Shown here: piece after piece, positions 47,545-56,911 of the stretch
Layout of the letters: each line of letters opens with the position of its first letter
How positions within the stretch are numbered: position 1 is the stretch's first letter
NCBI RefSeq assembly: GCF_020990385.1
Contig: NZ_CP087597.1
Span: forward strand, 16,001 to 80,000
DNA from: Paracoccus sp. MA
Lineage (GTDB): Bacteria > Pseudomonadota > Alphaproteobacteria > Rhodobacterales > Rhodobacteraceae
Length of the DNA: 64,000 nucleotides
Direction: 5' to 3'
Notes under the pieces: generated by a model
Told to the model about the DNA's origin: nothing
What the model saw: the letters and a program-made list of their open reading frames with translations, nothing else
Databases searched by the model: none
Position numbers and translations under genes: made by a program

Positions 47545-48284
47545 GGCGTCTTCCGCGCCACCAGCCAGCTTGCGACATAGGTCAGGGCCACGCCTCGCCC
47601 CCCGCCCTGCCGCGCCTCGTAACGCGCCATGAAATCGCGCAGCGCGCCGGGCGAGCGGATTTGCCCGGCGCAGGCGTTGACCCCGGTGGCGCGCAGATGC
47701 CGCAGCACCTCCAGCGCGCCGGGGAAATGCAGCGCGATGCGCCATTCCCCCGCGCCGCCGACCCGCCAGCCCGCCGGCAGCAGCGCCGCCATCTCGGCCC
47801 CGGTCAGATAGGACGGCGCCGCCGCCCGGCTGCCAAGGTCGCGCAACTCGGGAAAATGTCCGGGCGCGAAGCCCGAGAGCGCCAGCCAGCCGCCCGGCGC
47901 CACCGCCCGGCACAGCCGGCCGACGACCCGCGCCGGATCGGGAACCCATTGGATCATCGAGGCCGAGGCGGCCAGCTCCACCGCCCCCGGCAGCGCCACC
48001 TCGGCGATATCGCCCGGCAGGTGGTCCGCCGCGACCCCCGGCAGTTCCGGCGCCGCCAGATCGTTCAGCCACAGCCGCGCCGGCCGCAACCCCAACAGGT
48101 GCCGGGTCAGGTGGCCCGAACCATAACCCGCCTCCAGCACCCTTGCCGGGCAATGCCCCGGCGCGGCGCGGCGATAGGCCGCGAACAGCCGCGCCGCGAT
48201 CCGCCTTTGCGCCAGCGCCGCCCCGTCATAGGTCGCCATGCCGCGCGCGAAGGACCGCGCCACCCGCCCGGCCAGCGCGTTCAT
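47541..48284 (-). CDS. bioC: Malonyl-ACP O-methyltransferase BioC
   Basis: A 247-aa SAM-dependent methyltransferase that caps malonyl-ACP to start pimelate synthesis. Motif I is RVLEAGYGSGHLTRHLLG; SMIQWVPDPARVV and LALSGFAPGHFPELRDLG are BioC-type blocks. The start is ATG 48284, overlapping the bioG stop by ATGA. Last gene of the operon; its stop overlaps that of bioR. Confidence 0.88.
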   Translation of the reverse strand: MNALAGRVARSFARGMATYDGAALAQRRIAARLFAAYRRAAPGHCPARVLEAGYGSGHLTRHLLGLRPARLWLNDLAAPELPGVAADHLPGDIAEVALPGAVELAASASMIQWVPDPARVVGRLCRAVAPGGWLALSGFAPGHFPELRDLGSRAAAPSYLTGAEMAALLPAGWRVGGAGEWRIALHFPGALEVLRHLRATGVNACAGQIRSPGALRDFMARYEARQGGGRGVALTYVASWLVARKTP

Positions 48285-48886
48285 GCCAGCACCTCGGACC
48301 AGTCGCGCCATTGCGCAAAGGGATTATGCCCGCAATCCAGCAACTCGACCGGCCCGCCCCGCCAGGCACGGCGCAGGTTCTCCGGCGGAAAGATGCGATC
48401 GGCGGCGCCCAGCCAGATGCGGTCGAAGCCGGGGTCCCGCCCGCTGTCCCGGCCCATCACCGCCTCCAGCTCCTCGCGCAGCGCGGCCAGATCGGCGCCG
48501 CCCGACGCCATGGGACACCCCGCCCGCCGCGCGAATTGCCGCAGCGAGGCTTCGGACAGATTCTCCGCCGTGGCGCGCACCATATCGCGCGGAATCCCCA
48601 GATCGTCGTCGCAAGGCGCCCAAGAACCGCAAACCGCCACCTTGCGGCGAAAGCCCCGCAGGTCCGGCAGGTGGCAGGCCGCCGCCACGCCGAAGGACCA
48701 GGCGACCAGGTCCATCGCCGCATAGCCGCCGGGCCAGTCCGGCGGCGTCAGCTCGCGGTAATCCGACAGCACCAGCACATCGGCCGGCCCGGCCAGATGC
48801 CGCAGCGGCGCGGACCCGACCGCCCAGCCGGTCAGCACCACGATCAGCTCCTCGGCCCCCGTGCGGCGCAGCCATTCCGCCCTCAT
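48281..48886 (-). CDS. bioG: Pimeloyl-ACP methyl ester esterase BioG
   Basis: A 201-aa alpha/beta hydrolase of the DUF452/BioG type, releasing pimeloyl-ACP from its methyl ester, the step done by BioH in E. coli. The nucleophile elbow is LVAWSFGVAAA and a likely catalytic His is in LLDCGHNPFAQW. The start is ATG 48886, overlapping the bioA stop. Its presence beside bioC completes a BioC-BioG pimelate route. Confidence 0.87.
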   Translation of the reverse strand: MRAEWLRRTGAEELIVVLTGWAVGSAPLRHLAGPADVLVLSDYRELTPPDWPGGYAAMDLVAWSFGVAAACHLPDLRGFRRKVAVCGSWAPCDDDLGIPRDMVRATAENLSEASLRQFARRAGCPMASGGADLAALREELEAVMGRDSGRDPGFDRIWLGAADRIFPPENLRRAWRGGPVELLDCGHNPFAQWRDWSEVLA

Positions 48887-50163
48887 CGCCAGCCCGCGAT
48901 CTCGACCATCACGGCACAGATGCGCGCCACCTCCTCGGGCCGGGCGACAAAGGGCGGCATGCAGTAAAGCAGCCGCCCGAAGGGCCGCAGCCACACCCCG
49001 CTCTCGCGGCAGAACCCGTGCACGCGCACCATATCCACCGGCGCCTGCGTCTCGATCACCCCGATGGCGCCCAGCACCCGCACATCGCGCACGCCGGACA
49101 ACCCGCGCGCCGGGGCAAGGCCGTGGCGCAACCCCTCCTCGATCCCCGCGACCTGCCCCGGCCATGCGCCTTCCGCCAGCAGATCGAGGCTTGCGCAGGC
49201 CGCGGCGCAGGCCAGCGGATTGCCCATGAAGGTCGGCCCGTGCATCAGGACCGGCGCCGGCCCCTCCGCAATCGCCTCGGCCACCCGGCTTGACGCGACG
49301 GTGGCGGCAAAGCTCATCATGCCGCCGGTCAGCGCCTTGCCGAGGCACAGGATATTCGGCACCACCCCGGCGCGTTCCATGGCGAACAGCGTGCCGGTGC
49401 GGCCGAAGCCGGTGGCGATCTCGTCCAGGATCAGCAGCACGCCGTGCCGGTCGCACAGCGCGCGCAGCCCGGCCAGCCAGCGCGGGTGATAGAACCACAT
49501 GCCGCCCGCGCCCTGCACCACCGGCTCGACGATGAAGCCGGCGATCTCATGCGCCTTCTCGGCAAACAGCGCCTCGACCGCGGCAAGCCCGTTCCGCGCC
49601 GGGTCCTCGTCCCATTCCGCGCCGAAGGGAATGGGCGGGCGCGGCACGAAATGCTGCACCTGCAAGGCGGCGCCGAAATGGCGGTGCATCCCGGTCACCG
49701 GATCGCAGAGGCTCATCGCCTTCCAAGTATCGCCGTAATAGCCGCCGCGGGCGCTGGCGAAACCCGTCCGCCCCGCCTGCCCCAGCCCAAACTGCGCCTG
49801 CACCGCCATCTTCAGCGCCACCTCGACCGCGACCGAGCCGCTGTCGCTGTAAAAGATGCGGTCCAACCCCGCGGGCAGCATCGCGACCAGCCGCCGCGCC
49901 AGCCCCACGGCCGGGGCGTGCGTCAGCCCGCCGAACATCACATGCGGCAGGCGGTCCAGCTGCGCCTGCATCGCCCCGACCAGCTTCGGGTGGCGATGCC
50001 CATGCGCCGCCGCCCACCATGACGACATGGCGTCGATCATCCGCGCGCCATCGGCCAGTTCCAGCCAGACCCCCTCGGCCGCCGCGACCTCATGCACCGG
50101 CCCCGGATCGCGCATCGAGGAATAGGGATGCCACAGGTGCCGCCGGTCGAACGCCGCGTCCAT
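48883..50163 (-). CDS. bioA: Adenosylmethionine-8-amino-7-oxononanoate aminotransferase BioA
   Basis: A 426-aa class III PLP aminotransferase converting KAPA to DAPA with SAM as amino donor. LWHPYSSMRDPGP, SSWWAAAHGHRHP, FYSDSGSVAVEVALKMA, ILDEIATGFGRTG and LCLGKALTGGMMS (PLP lysine) are diagnostic. It starts in a TGATG overlap with the bioD stop. Confidence 0.95.
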   Translation of the reverse strand: MDAAFDRRHLWHPYSSMRDPGPVHEVAAAEGVWLELADGARMIDAMSSWWAAAHGHRHPKLVGAMQAQLDRLPHVMFGGLTHAPAVGLARRLVAMLPAGLDRIFYSDSGSVAVEVALKMAVQAQFGLGQAGRTGFASARGGYYGDTWKAMSLCDPVTGMHRHFGAALQVQHFVPRPPIPFGAEWDEDPARNGLAAVEALFAEKAHEIAGFIVEPVVQGAGGMWFYHPRWLAGLRALCDRHGVLLILDEIATGFGRTGTLFAMERAGVVPNILCLGKALTGGMMSFAATVASSRVAEAIAEGPAPVLMHGPTFMGNPLACAAACASLDLLAEGAWPGQVAGIEEGLRHGLAPARGLSGVRDVRVLGAIGVIETQAPVDMVRVHGFCRESGVWLRPFGRLLYCMPPFVARPEEVARICAVMVEIAGWR

Positions 50164-50780
50164 CACAGCACCCCCCGGATCGCCGCCACGTCGATGCCGG
50201 CGAAGGCATCGGCCAGCGCCTCCTCCGTCACCCTTTCCAGCACCGGCAGCCGGCCCAGGTCGCGCACCGCGCCGATCTCGCAGATCACCCGGCGGCTGTC
50301 CTCGGCCTCCGCGCCGATGAAGGCCACGCCGGCCACCCGGCAGCCGGCGGCGCGCAGGGCCCAAAGCGACAGCAGCGCATGGTTGATGGTGCCAAGCGCG
50401 GTGCGGCAGCACAGCACCACCGGCGCCCCCCAGCCCGCGATCACCTGCAGATAAAGCAGGCGCCGGGTCAGCGGCACCATCAGCCCGCCCGCCCCCTCGA
50501 CCACCAGCGGGGCCACCGCGGGCAAGGCCAGCCGCGCCGGATCGATCTCAACCCCCTCGCGCTCGGCCGCCAGATGCGGCGAGGCGGGCAGGCGCAGCCG
50601 ATAGACCTCGGGCAGCACCGGACGCCCGGAAAGCCGCGCCACGACCTCGCTGTCGGTCTCCTCCTCCAGACCGGCCTGCACCGGCTTCCAATAACTCGCG
50701 CCCAGCGCGCGGGTCAGCCCGGCGCTGAACACGGTCTTGCCGATGCCGGTATCGGTGCCGGCGACCACGACCGCGCTCAT
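50163..50780 (-). CDS. bioD: Dethiobiotin synthase BioD
   Basis: A 205-aa ATP-dependent carboxylase making dethiobiotin from DAPA. The P-loop is GTDTGIGKT at about residue 8; YWKPVQAG and VEGAGGLMVPL are the other conserved blocks. It overlaps the bioF stop by ATGA and bioA by one base. Confidence 0.94.
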   Translation of the reverse strand: MSAVVVAGTDTGIGKTVFSAGLTRALGASYWKPVQAGLEEETDSEVVARLSGRPVLPEVYRLRLPASPHLAAEREGVEIDPARLALPAVAPLVVEGAGGLMVPLTRRLLYLQVIAGWGAPVVLCCRTALGTINHALLSLWALRAAGCRVAGVAFIGAEAEDSRRVICEIGAVRDLGRLPVLERVTEEALADAFAGIDVAAIRGVL

Positions 50781-51898
50781 GCCGCCGCCCTTTCCAGCGC
50801 CGCGATGGTCGCGAACAGCGCCGCGATATCCCCCGCCCCGACATTGCCGGTGACCGAGACCCGCAGCCGCGCCGTCCCCTTCGGCACGGTGGGCGGCCGG
50901 ATGGCGCGGATGTCGAAGCCCCGCGCCTGCAAATCCGCGGCCATCGCCAGCGCCCGGAAATCCTCGCCGACGAGCACCGGCACGATCTGGCTCTGCGCCG
51001 CGATCCCGCAATCCCGCGCCGCCTCGGCTGCCAGCGCCATGCGCGCCCGCGCGCCCTCGACCAGCGCCGGCACCTCCGCCAGCGCCCGCAAGGCCGCCCG
51101 CAGCACCGCCGCCGACAAAGGCGAGGGCGCGGTGGCATAGATGAAGGGCCGCGCCTTGTTCACCAGCGTCTCGACCAGCGTCCGGTCGGCGCAGACCAGC
51201 GCGCCCGAGCCGCCCAGCCCCTTGCCGCCGGTATGCAGGCTCACCAGCGGGCAGGCCAGTCCATGCGCCAGCCCCCTGCCCTGCGGGCCGAAAACGCCGG
51301 TCGCATGCGCCTCGTCCACCACCAGCACCGCGTCCTCGCGCGCCGCCAATGCCGCAAGCGCCTCCAGCGGCGCCAGATCGCCCTCCATCGAATAGACGCT
51401 TTCGACCGCGATCCAGACCCGGCCGCGCCCGCCCGAGGCCCGCCAGTCCGCGATCACCCGCGCCGCATCGCCCGCGTCGTTATGGGCAAAGCCGCGGCAT
51501 TCCGCCCGGCCCAGCCGCATCCCCTCATGCGCGCTGCCATGGACCAGCGCGTCATGCAGCACCAGATCGCCCTGCATCGGCAGCGCCGAAAAGATCGCCT
51601 GGTTGGCCTGGAAGCCGCCGCCCATATACAAGGCGGCCTCGGCGCCGAAGAACGCGGCCGCCTCGGCCTCCAGCGCCTCATGCTCGGCATGGTTGCCGCG
51701 CAGCAGCCGCGACCCCCCTGCCCCGACCGGCACGCCGCGCGCCAGCGCATCCCGCGCCGCGCCGGCCAGCAGGTCCGACCCCGCCAGCCCAAGATAGTCG
51801 TTCGAGGCGAAATCCAGCCCCGCAGCCGGCGCCAGCCGCCGCAGCCGGCCACGCTGCGCCAGCGCCTCCAGCGCCGCCGCGTGCCGAGGGAAGCTCAT
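50777..51898 (-). CDS. bioF: 8-amino-7-oxononanoate synthase BioF
   Basis: A 373-aa PLP-dependent synthase joining pimeloyl-ACP and alanine. Blocks include [40 protein letters not shown] and [15 protein letters not shown] with the PLP lysine. The start is ATG 51898 in an ATGA overlap with bioB. Confidence 0.94.
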   Translation of the reverse strand: MSFPRHAAALEALAQRGRLRRLAPAAGLDFASNDYLGLAGSDLLAGAARDALARGVPVGAGGSRLLRGNHAEHEALEAEAAAFFGAEAALYMGGGFQANQAIFSALPMQGDLVLHDALVHGSAHEGMRLGRAECRGFAHNDAGDAARVIADWRASGGRGRVWIAVESVYSMEGDLAPLEALAALAAREDAVLVVDEAHATGVFGPQGRGLAHGLACPLVSLHTGGKGLGGSGALVCADRTLVETLVNKARPFIYATAPSPLSAAVLRAALRALAEVPALVEGARARMALAAEAARDCGIAAQSQIVPVLVGEDFRALAMAADLQARGFDIRAIRPPTVPKGTARLRVSVTGNVGAGDIAALFATIAALERAAA

Positions 51899-52857
51899 GC
51901 CGCACAGCCCTCGGACGAGGTCTCCAGCACCTCGGCGCGCAACCCGAGCTTGGTGAACAGCACCGCGTCCTTGTCCTCGCCCGGGTTGCCCGCGGTCAGC
52001 AGCGTGTCGCCGACAAAGATCGAATTGGCACCGGCAAGGAAGCACATGGCCTGCATCTCGTCGCTCATCTCGGACCGCCCGGCCGAGAGCCGCACATAGG
52101 ATGCCGGCATCAGGATGCGCGCCGTGGCGATGGTGCGCACCATCTCGATCGGGTCCAGCTTCGGCACATCGGCCAAGGGCGTGCCCGCCATCGGCATCAG
52201 CATGTTGATCGGCACCGATTGCGGCGGCACCTCCAGCCCGGCCAGCGTCTCCAGCATGGAAATGCGGTCCTCGGCCGTCTCGCCCATGCCGACGATGCCG
52301 CCGGCGCAGACATTGATCCCCGCCGCCTGCACCCGGTCCAGCGTGTCCAGCCGGTCCTGGAAGGTCCGCGTGGTGATGATCTCGGAATAATAGCGTTCCG
52401 AAGTGTCGATATTGTGGTTGTAGTAATCCAGCCCCGCATCCTTCAGCCGCAGCGCCTGGTCCGCGTCCAGCATGCCCAGCGTCATGCAGGTCTCCATCCC
52501 CAGCGCCTTGACGCCGCGGATCATCGCCAGCACGGCGGGCATGTCGCGTTCCTTGGGCGAGCGCCAGGCGGCGCCCATGCAATAGCGCGTGGCCCCCGCT
52601 TCCTTGGCGCGCCTGGCCTCGGCCAGAACCTTCTGCACCTCGACCAGCTTCGAGGCCGACAGTTCCGAGCCGTTGCGCGCCGATTGCGCGCAATAGGCGC
52701 AATCCTCGGGACAGCCGCCGGTCTTGATCGACAACAGCTTCGAGCATTGCACCAGATTCGGGTCGAAATGCGCCCGATGGACGGTCTGGGCCTGAAACAG
52801 CAGGTCCATCAGCGGCTGGTGATAGATCGCGGCGGCGCGGCGCGCTTGCTGGGGCAT
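51895..52857 (-). CDS. bioB: Biotin synthase BioB
   Basis: A 320-aa radical-SAM enzyme inserting sulfur into dethiobiotin. The radical-SAM motif is [26 protein letters not shown] and [12 protein letters not shown] are typical, and an Arg-Ser pair (RLSAGRSEM) is near the 2Fe-2S site. I choose ATG 52857, which has GGGAGG 5 nt upstream, over the in-frame ATG at 52878, which overlaps that ribosome site. First gene of bioBFDAGC. Confidence 0.96.
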   Translation of the reverse strand: MPQQARRAAAIYHQPLMDLLFQAQTVHRAHFDPNLVQCSKLLSIKTGGCPEDCAYCAQSARNGSELSASKLVEVQKVLAEARRAKEAGATRYCMGAAWRSPKERDMPAVLAMIRGVKALGMETCMTLGMLDADQALRLKDAGLDYYNHNIDTSERYYSEIITTRTFQDRLDTLDRVQAAGINVCAGGIVGMGETAEDRISMLETLAGLEVPPQSVPINMLMPMAGTPLADVPKLDPIEMVRTIATARILMPASYVRLSAGRSEMSDEMQAMCFLAGANSIFVGDTLLTAGNPGEDKDAVLFTKLGLRAEVLETSSEGCAA

Positions 52858-52996
52858 GGATACCTCCCTAAGCCTCATGTGGAGATATCTATAAAACCGC
52901 CGGGTGCGCTTTGTTAATCCATATATATTATCTATTATTTTTAGAAACGATCACGGGGCCGCGGCGCGCCCCTTCGACCAGAGGTGCGCCGCCTGT
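52858..52996 (-). promoter_or_regulatory. bioB promoter region with two BioR-like boxes
   Basis: Two related 9-10-mers occur in an AT-rich stretch: TATCTATAA at 52886-52894 and TTATCTATTA at 52928-52937. Both match the TTATCTATAA-type motif known for BioR. They lie 30-80 bp upstream of the bioB start, where they would block transcription when BioR is bound. Confidence 0.65.
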
Positions 52997-53254
52997 TCAA
53001 TCATCCCGGCCGATTTCCTGAAAACTGACCGGATCGAACAGGACTTCGACCGACAGGCCGGTCTGGTCCTCTCCGCGAACCTCGTAACAGCCTTCCTCCA
53101 GTTCGATCTTGCCGACGGTCCAGCCCTTGGCCGTCAGTTCGGCGCGCAACGCAGTGGCCGGGCGGCGCTGATCCTGCGGCACAGTGCAGTGGTCATGGGC
53201 GGCGGCCGGGCTCGCCAAGGCCGAAACGGCCAGCATCAAAGTGACAAGGCGCAT
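52997..53254 (-). CDS. Small periplasmic PepSY-domain protein
   Basis: An 85-aa exported protein. The signal peptide MRLVTLMLAVSALASPAAA is followed by a short PepSY-like unit (ALRAELTAKGWTVGKIELEE, GCYEVRGEDQTG, VEVLFDPVSFQEIG). I start at ATG 53254, which has AGGAGAGGG upstream; the frame open to 53284 extends before that site. PepSY proteins inhibit proteases or bind ligands; the role here is not known. Confidence 0.8.
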   Translation of the reverse strand: MRLVTLMLAVSALASPAAAHDHCTVPQDQRRPATALRAELTAKGWTVGKIELEEGCYEVRGEDQTGLSVEVLFDPVSFQEIGRDD

Positions 53255-53346
53255 GATTCCCTCTCCTGCATTTGCGTTCTGCACGACCGTCTTAGCAGGG
53301 TCAGGCTTACAGCCCGCTTACAGCGCCGGGCGATTCGCGGCGCGGC

Positions 53347-54021
53347 TCAGGGACCGATCAGGCGCACCTTGCCGACGCGCCCGTCGCTGCGCTGCACGGC
53401 GATGCGCAGCCGCTCCAGCAGATGCGTCTGCACATAGGCGGCGTGAAAGCGGCTGGGGGCGAACAGGGTCAGGCAGGTCTCGGTCCGCTCGGCCTCGATC
53501 AGCCCGGCGAACCAGGCGTCGAACAGCGCCGGATCCTCCTCGGCCAGCCGGGCCCGCGCCTCGGCCCACAGCCCCTCCGCCGGCATCGGTTCGGGCCGGT
53601 GCAGCGGCACGACATTGCTGGCCGGCTCGGCGCGCTGACCGCCGACGCGCTCGACGAAATCCGGGCCGATATTCGGCCATTCCGCCTTTGTATCCAACAA
53701 GATGCGTTCGAGATTCAGCCGCAGCACCGAGACCCGCCCCCGCGCGCCCTGCTGCTTGATCTCGATCCAGCCAAGCGCCCGCAGCTTGGCCATCTCGCGC
53801 TTGACGGTGCGCTCGTCGACGCACCACAGCCGGGCGATCTCGCGCTGGCCGATGGTCAGCTCGTCGCGCTGCCAGTTATAGCGGGTGGTGATCAGTGCCA
53901 TCAGCCGCAGCACCAGGCGCTGGCGATGCTTGTCGCCGGCCAGCCCGTGCGCCATCATCGCCGAGAGCAAATCGTATTTCTTGGCCGCGGCCTCTCGGCC
54001 GACGGCACGGATCACCTGCAT
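53347..54021 (-). CDS. DnaA-like replication initiator (winged helix plus DnaA N-terminal domain)
   Basis: A 224-aa protein with two parts. Residues 35-115 form a winged helix with ELTIGQREIARLWCVDERT and VKREMAKLRALGWIEIKQQG. Residues about 150-220 match domain I of DnaA: GLWAEARARLAEEDPALFDA, WFAGLI, CLTLFAPSRFHAAYVQTHL. It lacks the AAA+ ATPase of true DnaA. Such proteins define the DnaA-like replicon class of Rhodobacterales plasmids and chromids, where they sit beside repA and repB, as here. It is divergent from repA. Confidence 0.85.
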   Translation of the reverse strand: MQVIRAVGREAAAKKYDLLSAMMAHGLAGDKHRQRLVLRLMALITTRYNWQRDELTIGQREIARLWCVDERTVKREMAKLRALGWIEIKQQGARGRVSVLRLNLERILLDTKAEWPNIGPDFVERVGGQRAEPASNVVPLHRPEPMPAEGLWAEARARLAEEDPALFDAWFAGLIEAERTETCLTLFAPSRFHAAYVQTHLLERLRIAVQRSDGRVGKVRLIGP

Positions 54022-54259
54022 GTCTGCTCCTGCCCCCGGATGCGTCCGGCTGCCTTTCCTCTGCCCGATGGGCCCTGCCTGCTGGGTCAGGACCCGGATG
54101 ACGGCGTCGGTCTGGTGCCGTTTGAAACGCTTTTCGCCATCTGTTTCGTATTTGCGTCCTGAAATCCGATTCTGTCAAGCGATTCCCCGCCGGCCCGATT
54201 TCCCGGCCCAAATCATCAAAGAAAAAACGGTATCAATGGTATAGCGGGACATCCTGAAC

Positions 54260-54327
54260 GTCCCCCTATCGCGCGGTTTTGTCCCCTATTCCGGCACGCT
54301 CCGGGTCGTGGCGTCCCCCATTTCCGG
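54260..54327 (+). repeat. Iteron-like repeats (three copies)
   Basis: GTCCCCCTAT (54260-54269), GTCCCCTATTCCGG (54281-54294) and GTCCCCCATTTCCGG (54313-54327) share a GTCCCC-x-ATT core; the last two share ATT(T)CCGG. The start-to-start distances are 21 and 32 bp, about two and three helical turns. Initiator binding is inferred. Confidence 0.45.
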
Positions 54328-54356
54328 CTTTGCGTCCGGCCGGGTCCGGCCAGGGG

Positions 54357-54378
54357 GATTCGCCGGGCGATTCGCCGG
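54357..54378 (+). repeat. Tandem repeat GATTCGCCGG
   Basis: Two identical 10-bp copies at 54357-54366 and 54369-54378, period 12 bp, in the origin candidate region. Confidence 0.5.
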
Positions 54379-54506
54379 CGGGGGCCGGGAAATCCGGGAT
54401 TTTCCGCATCTTGGCACGGTCAATGAAAACGCCTTTTGCCAAAAGTGCAAATCCGGCGTAAAAGCGAAACGGAAGAAAATCTGCGTCCTATAAATACAGG
54501 CATCCT

Positions 54507-55811
54507 ATGTACACGCATGAAGACCTCGCCAAGCTGCAGGCGCAATCGCTGAAGATGCAGGGCTGGATCCGGCGCCAGACCTTCAGCCCGGCCAACGAGA
54601 AGACCCTGCGCCGCTTTTCCAGCTGGGAGGTCGCCGAGCTGATCTTCCGCATCAACCAGTCCACCTTTCGCGGCAAGCTGGCGGCCGAGCCGAACCTTCC
54701 CCTCGGGGAAGTCGAGGAGGACGGCCGCCAGCGCTGGTTCTCGCTCGACGAGATCAACGAGCTGCGCCGCCGCATCCGCATCAACCGCAAGACGCTGATG
54801 CCCTGGCGGCCCGAGGGCAAGCGCGCCTTCCGCGCCGCCATCGCCAATTTCAAGGGCGGCGCCGGCAAGTCGACCGTGGCGCTGCACTTCGCCCATGCCG
54901 CGGCGCTGGACGGCTATCGGGTGCTGGTGGTGGACTTCGACCCGCAGGCGACGCTGAGCCATTCCATGGGCCTGACCGATGTCGGCGAGGACCATACCGT
55001 CTGGGGCATCATGGCCCGCGACCTGGAGCGCGAGACCGACCGCATGAACGCCGCCGCGCGCGGCGCGGAAAGCGGCACCGCCCTGCCCCAGCGCAAGCTG
55101 CCGGCCTCGATCCGCGCCATGGGGCTTGGCACGCTGCGCCCGGCCGATTTCATCAAGCCGACCGCCTGGTCCACCATCGACATCGTGCCGAGCTGCGCCA
55201 ATGCCGCCTTCGTCGAGTTCGCCAGCGCCCAGTATCGGCATCTGAACCCGGAATGGACCTTCTTCGGCGCGGTGTCGCGCTTCCTCGACAGCCTGGCGGA
55301 CGATGCCTATGACCTGATCCTGTTCGACTGCCCGCCGGCCATCGGCTACCAGTCGATGAATGCCGTCTTTGCCGCCGACATGCTCTATATCCCTTCGGGC
55401 CCCGGCTATTGGGAATACGACTCGACCACCAGCTTCATCGGCCAGCTTTCCGAGGCGCTGGAGGACCTGTCGCATGGTTTCGAGAACTTCCCCACGGGGA
55501 AGATCAAGCTGCCCAAGGCCTTTGCCGACATCCGCTTCCTGATGACCCGCTTCGAGCCCTCGAACGAATTGCATCAGGCGATGTATGGCGCCTTCCAGCA
55601 GGTCTTCGGCAATCACATGGCCCAGCACCCGATCGAGCTGACCCGTGCGGTCGAGCAATCCGGACGCTTCCTGTCCTCGATCTACGAGATCGACTATCGC
55701 GAGATGACGCGCGGCACCTGGCGGCGGGCGCGGGCGACCTTCGATCAGGCCTATGAGGAGTTCAAGTCCCATGTCGTCGCCGCCTGGGACAAGCTGGAGG
55801 ATGAGGCATGA
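54507..55811 (+). CDS. repA: Plasmid/chromid partition ATPase RepA (ParA family)
   Basis: A 434-aa ParA-type ATPase that segregates the replicon. The N-terminal helical domain is followed by the deviant Walker A FKGGAGKST near residue 120, then VLVVDFDPQATLSHSMGLTD and LILFDCPPAIGYQSMNAVF. It overlaps repB by ATGA. Two copies of the CTTCCCC-NN-GGGGAAG palindrome lie inside the gene (54696, 55487) and are translated as LPLGE and FPTGK. The ribosome site is weak. Confidence 0.93.
   Translation: MYTHEDLAKLQAQSLKMQGWIRRQTFSPANEKTLRRFSSWEVAELIFRINQSTFRGKLAAEPNLPLGEVEEDGRQRWFSLDEINELRRRIRINRKTLMPWRPEGKRAFRAAIANFKGGAGKSTVALHFAHAAALDGYRVLVVDFDPQATLSHSMGLTDVGEDHTVWGIMARDLERETDRMNAAARGAESGTALPQRKLPASIRAMGLGTLRPADFIKPTAWSTIDIVPSCANAAFVEFASAQYRHLNPEWTFFGAVSRFLDSLADDAYDLILFDCPPAIGYQSMNAVFAADMLYIPSGPGYWEYDSTTSFIGQLSEALEDLSHGFENFPTGKIKLPKAFADIRFLMTRFEPSNELHQAMYGAFQQVFGNHMAQHPIELTRAVEQSGRFLSSIYEIDYREMTRGTWRRARATFDQAYEEFKSHVVAAWDKLEDEA
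54696..54711. repeat. parS-like palindrome copy 1 (inside repA)
   Basis: CTTCCCCTCGGGGAAG: two 7-bp arms around TC. First of four copies. Confidence 0.8.
55487..55502. repeat. parS-like palindrome copy 2 (inside repA)
   Basis: CTTCCCCACGGGGAAG: identical 7-bp arms around AC. Second of four copies. Confidence 0.8.
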
Positions 55812-56911
55812 CCCGCAAGCGCCGCATGTTCGAGATCGAGATGCCGGATGCCGAGGCGGCGCCGGAAACCTTCCCCGCGGGGAAGGAGGAAAAGGAGCAT
55901 CGCCGCGGCCCGATGGCCACCGCCATCACCGAGACGGCGGAATCCACCCGCGACCGTGCCCGGCTGGAGGCGCAGATCCGCGCCGAAAACGATGCGCTGG
56001 CGCAGGAGCATGTGCGGCTGAAGCGCGCCGGGCTGATCACCGACATGATCCCGCTGGATGCCATCGACACCCGCAAGCTGATCCGCGACCGCGCGCCCGG
56101 GCCGGATTACGAGCTGTCGGAACTGGTCGAATCCATCCGCGAGATCGGCTTGTCGAACCCGATCCGGGTCGAGCCGGCGGGCGAGGGCCGCTATGAGCTG
56201 ATCCAGGGCTGGCGCCGGCTGTCGGCCTATCGCCAGCTGCTGGAAGAGACCGGCGATGCCGAGAAATGGGGCCGGATTCCGGCCGGCATCGCGGCCCGCG
56301 GCGACGAGCTGGAGAGCCTTTACCGGCGCATGGTCGACGAGAACATGGTGCGCAAGGACATCTCATTCGCCGAGATGGCGCAGCTGGCGCTGCATTACGC
56401 CATGGACCCGATGACCGAGGAGCACGACCCGGAAAAGGCGGTGGCGATCCTGTTCAAGTCGGCCGGCTACCAGAAGCGCAGCTATATCCGCAGCTTCATC
56501 CGGGTGATCGAGGCGCTTGGCGAGTCGCTGATGTATGCGCCGGAAATCCCGCGCGCGCTGGGGCTGGCGCTGGCGCAGCGGCTGGACGAGGTGCCGGGCA
56601 TGGCGGCGGCGATCCGGGCCGAGCTGAAGGATTGGGACACGCGCTCGATCCGCGACGAGCTGGACATCCTGCGGCGCTATGCGGGGCAGGGGGGCGATGG
56701 CGAGGCGGGCCCGGCCGCACCGCGCAGCCGGGCGCCGTCGGTGCCGGCCGGCAAGGCCCGCGTCAGCTTCCAGATCCAGCAGCCGCATGGCAGCGCGAAA
56801 TGCACCGCCTCGAACGGCCGGCTGGAGATCCGCCTGCCGCGCGACTTCTCGGCTGTGGACCGGCGCAAGCTGGAGGCGGCGGTGCGCGCCATGCTGGAGA
56901 GCCTGGACTGA
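55808..56911 (+). CDS. repB: Centromere-binding partition protein RepB (ParB family)
   Basis: A 367-aa ParB-like protein. The N-terminal ParB/Srx domain spans about residues 75-190, with IPLDAIDTRKLIRD, SELVESIREIGLSNPIRVEP and YELIQGWRRLSAYRQL, followed by RRMVDENMVRKDISFAEMAQ and a helix-turn-helix region. The C-terminus (from about 300) is a distinct small domain. It should bind the repeated palindromes in this locus. Copy 3 lies in its own 5' end (FPAGK) and copy 4 just after its stop. Confidence 0.92.
   Translation: MTRKRRMFEIEMPDAEAAPETFPAGKEEKEHRRGPMATAITETAESTRDRARLEAQIRAENDALAQEHVRLKRAGLITDMIPLDAIDTRKLIRDRAPGPDYELSELVESIREIGLSNPIRVEPAGEGRYELIQGWRRLSAYRQLLEETGDAEKWGRIPAGIAARGDELESLYRRMVDENMVRKDISFAEMAQLALHYAMDPMTEEHDPEKAVAILFKSAGYQKRSYIRSFIRVIEALGESLMYAPEIPRALGLALAQRLDEVPGMAAAIRAELKDWDTRSIRDELDILRRYAGQGGDGEAGPAAPRSRAPSVPAGKARVSFQIQQPHGSAKCTASNGRLEIRLPRDFSAVDRRKLEAAVRAMLESLD
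55870..55885. repeat. parS-like palindrome copy 3 (inside repB)
   Basis: CTTCCCCGCGGGGAAG: a perfect 16-bp palindrome. Third of four copies. Confidence 0.8.

Larger units (their letters stand above)
54022..54506. other. 485-bp divergent region, candidate replication origin with short repeats
   Basis: No gene is seen. The middle has an AT-rich run (54205-54245). Three direct copies of a GTCCCC(C)-T/A-ATT motif occur at 54260-54269, 54281-54294 and 54313-54327. GATTCGCCGG is repeated exactly at 54357-54366 and 54369-54378. A TATAAA lies 15 nt before repA. Position between the initiator and partition genes makes it the best origin candidate. Confidence 0.5.
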
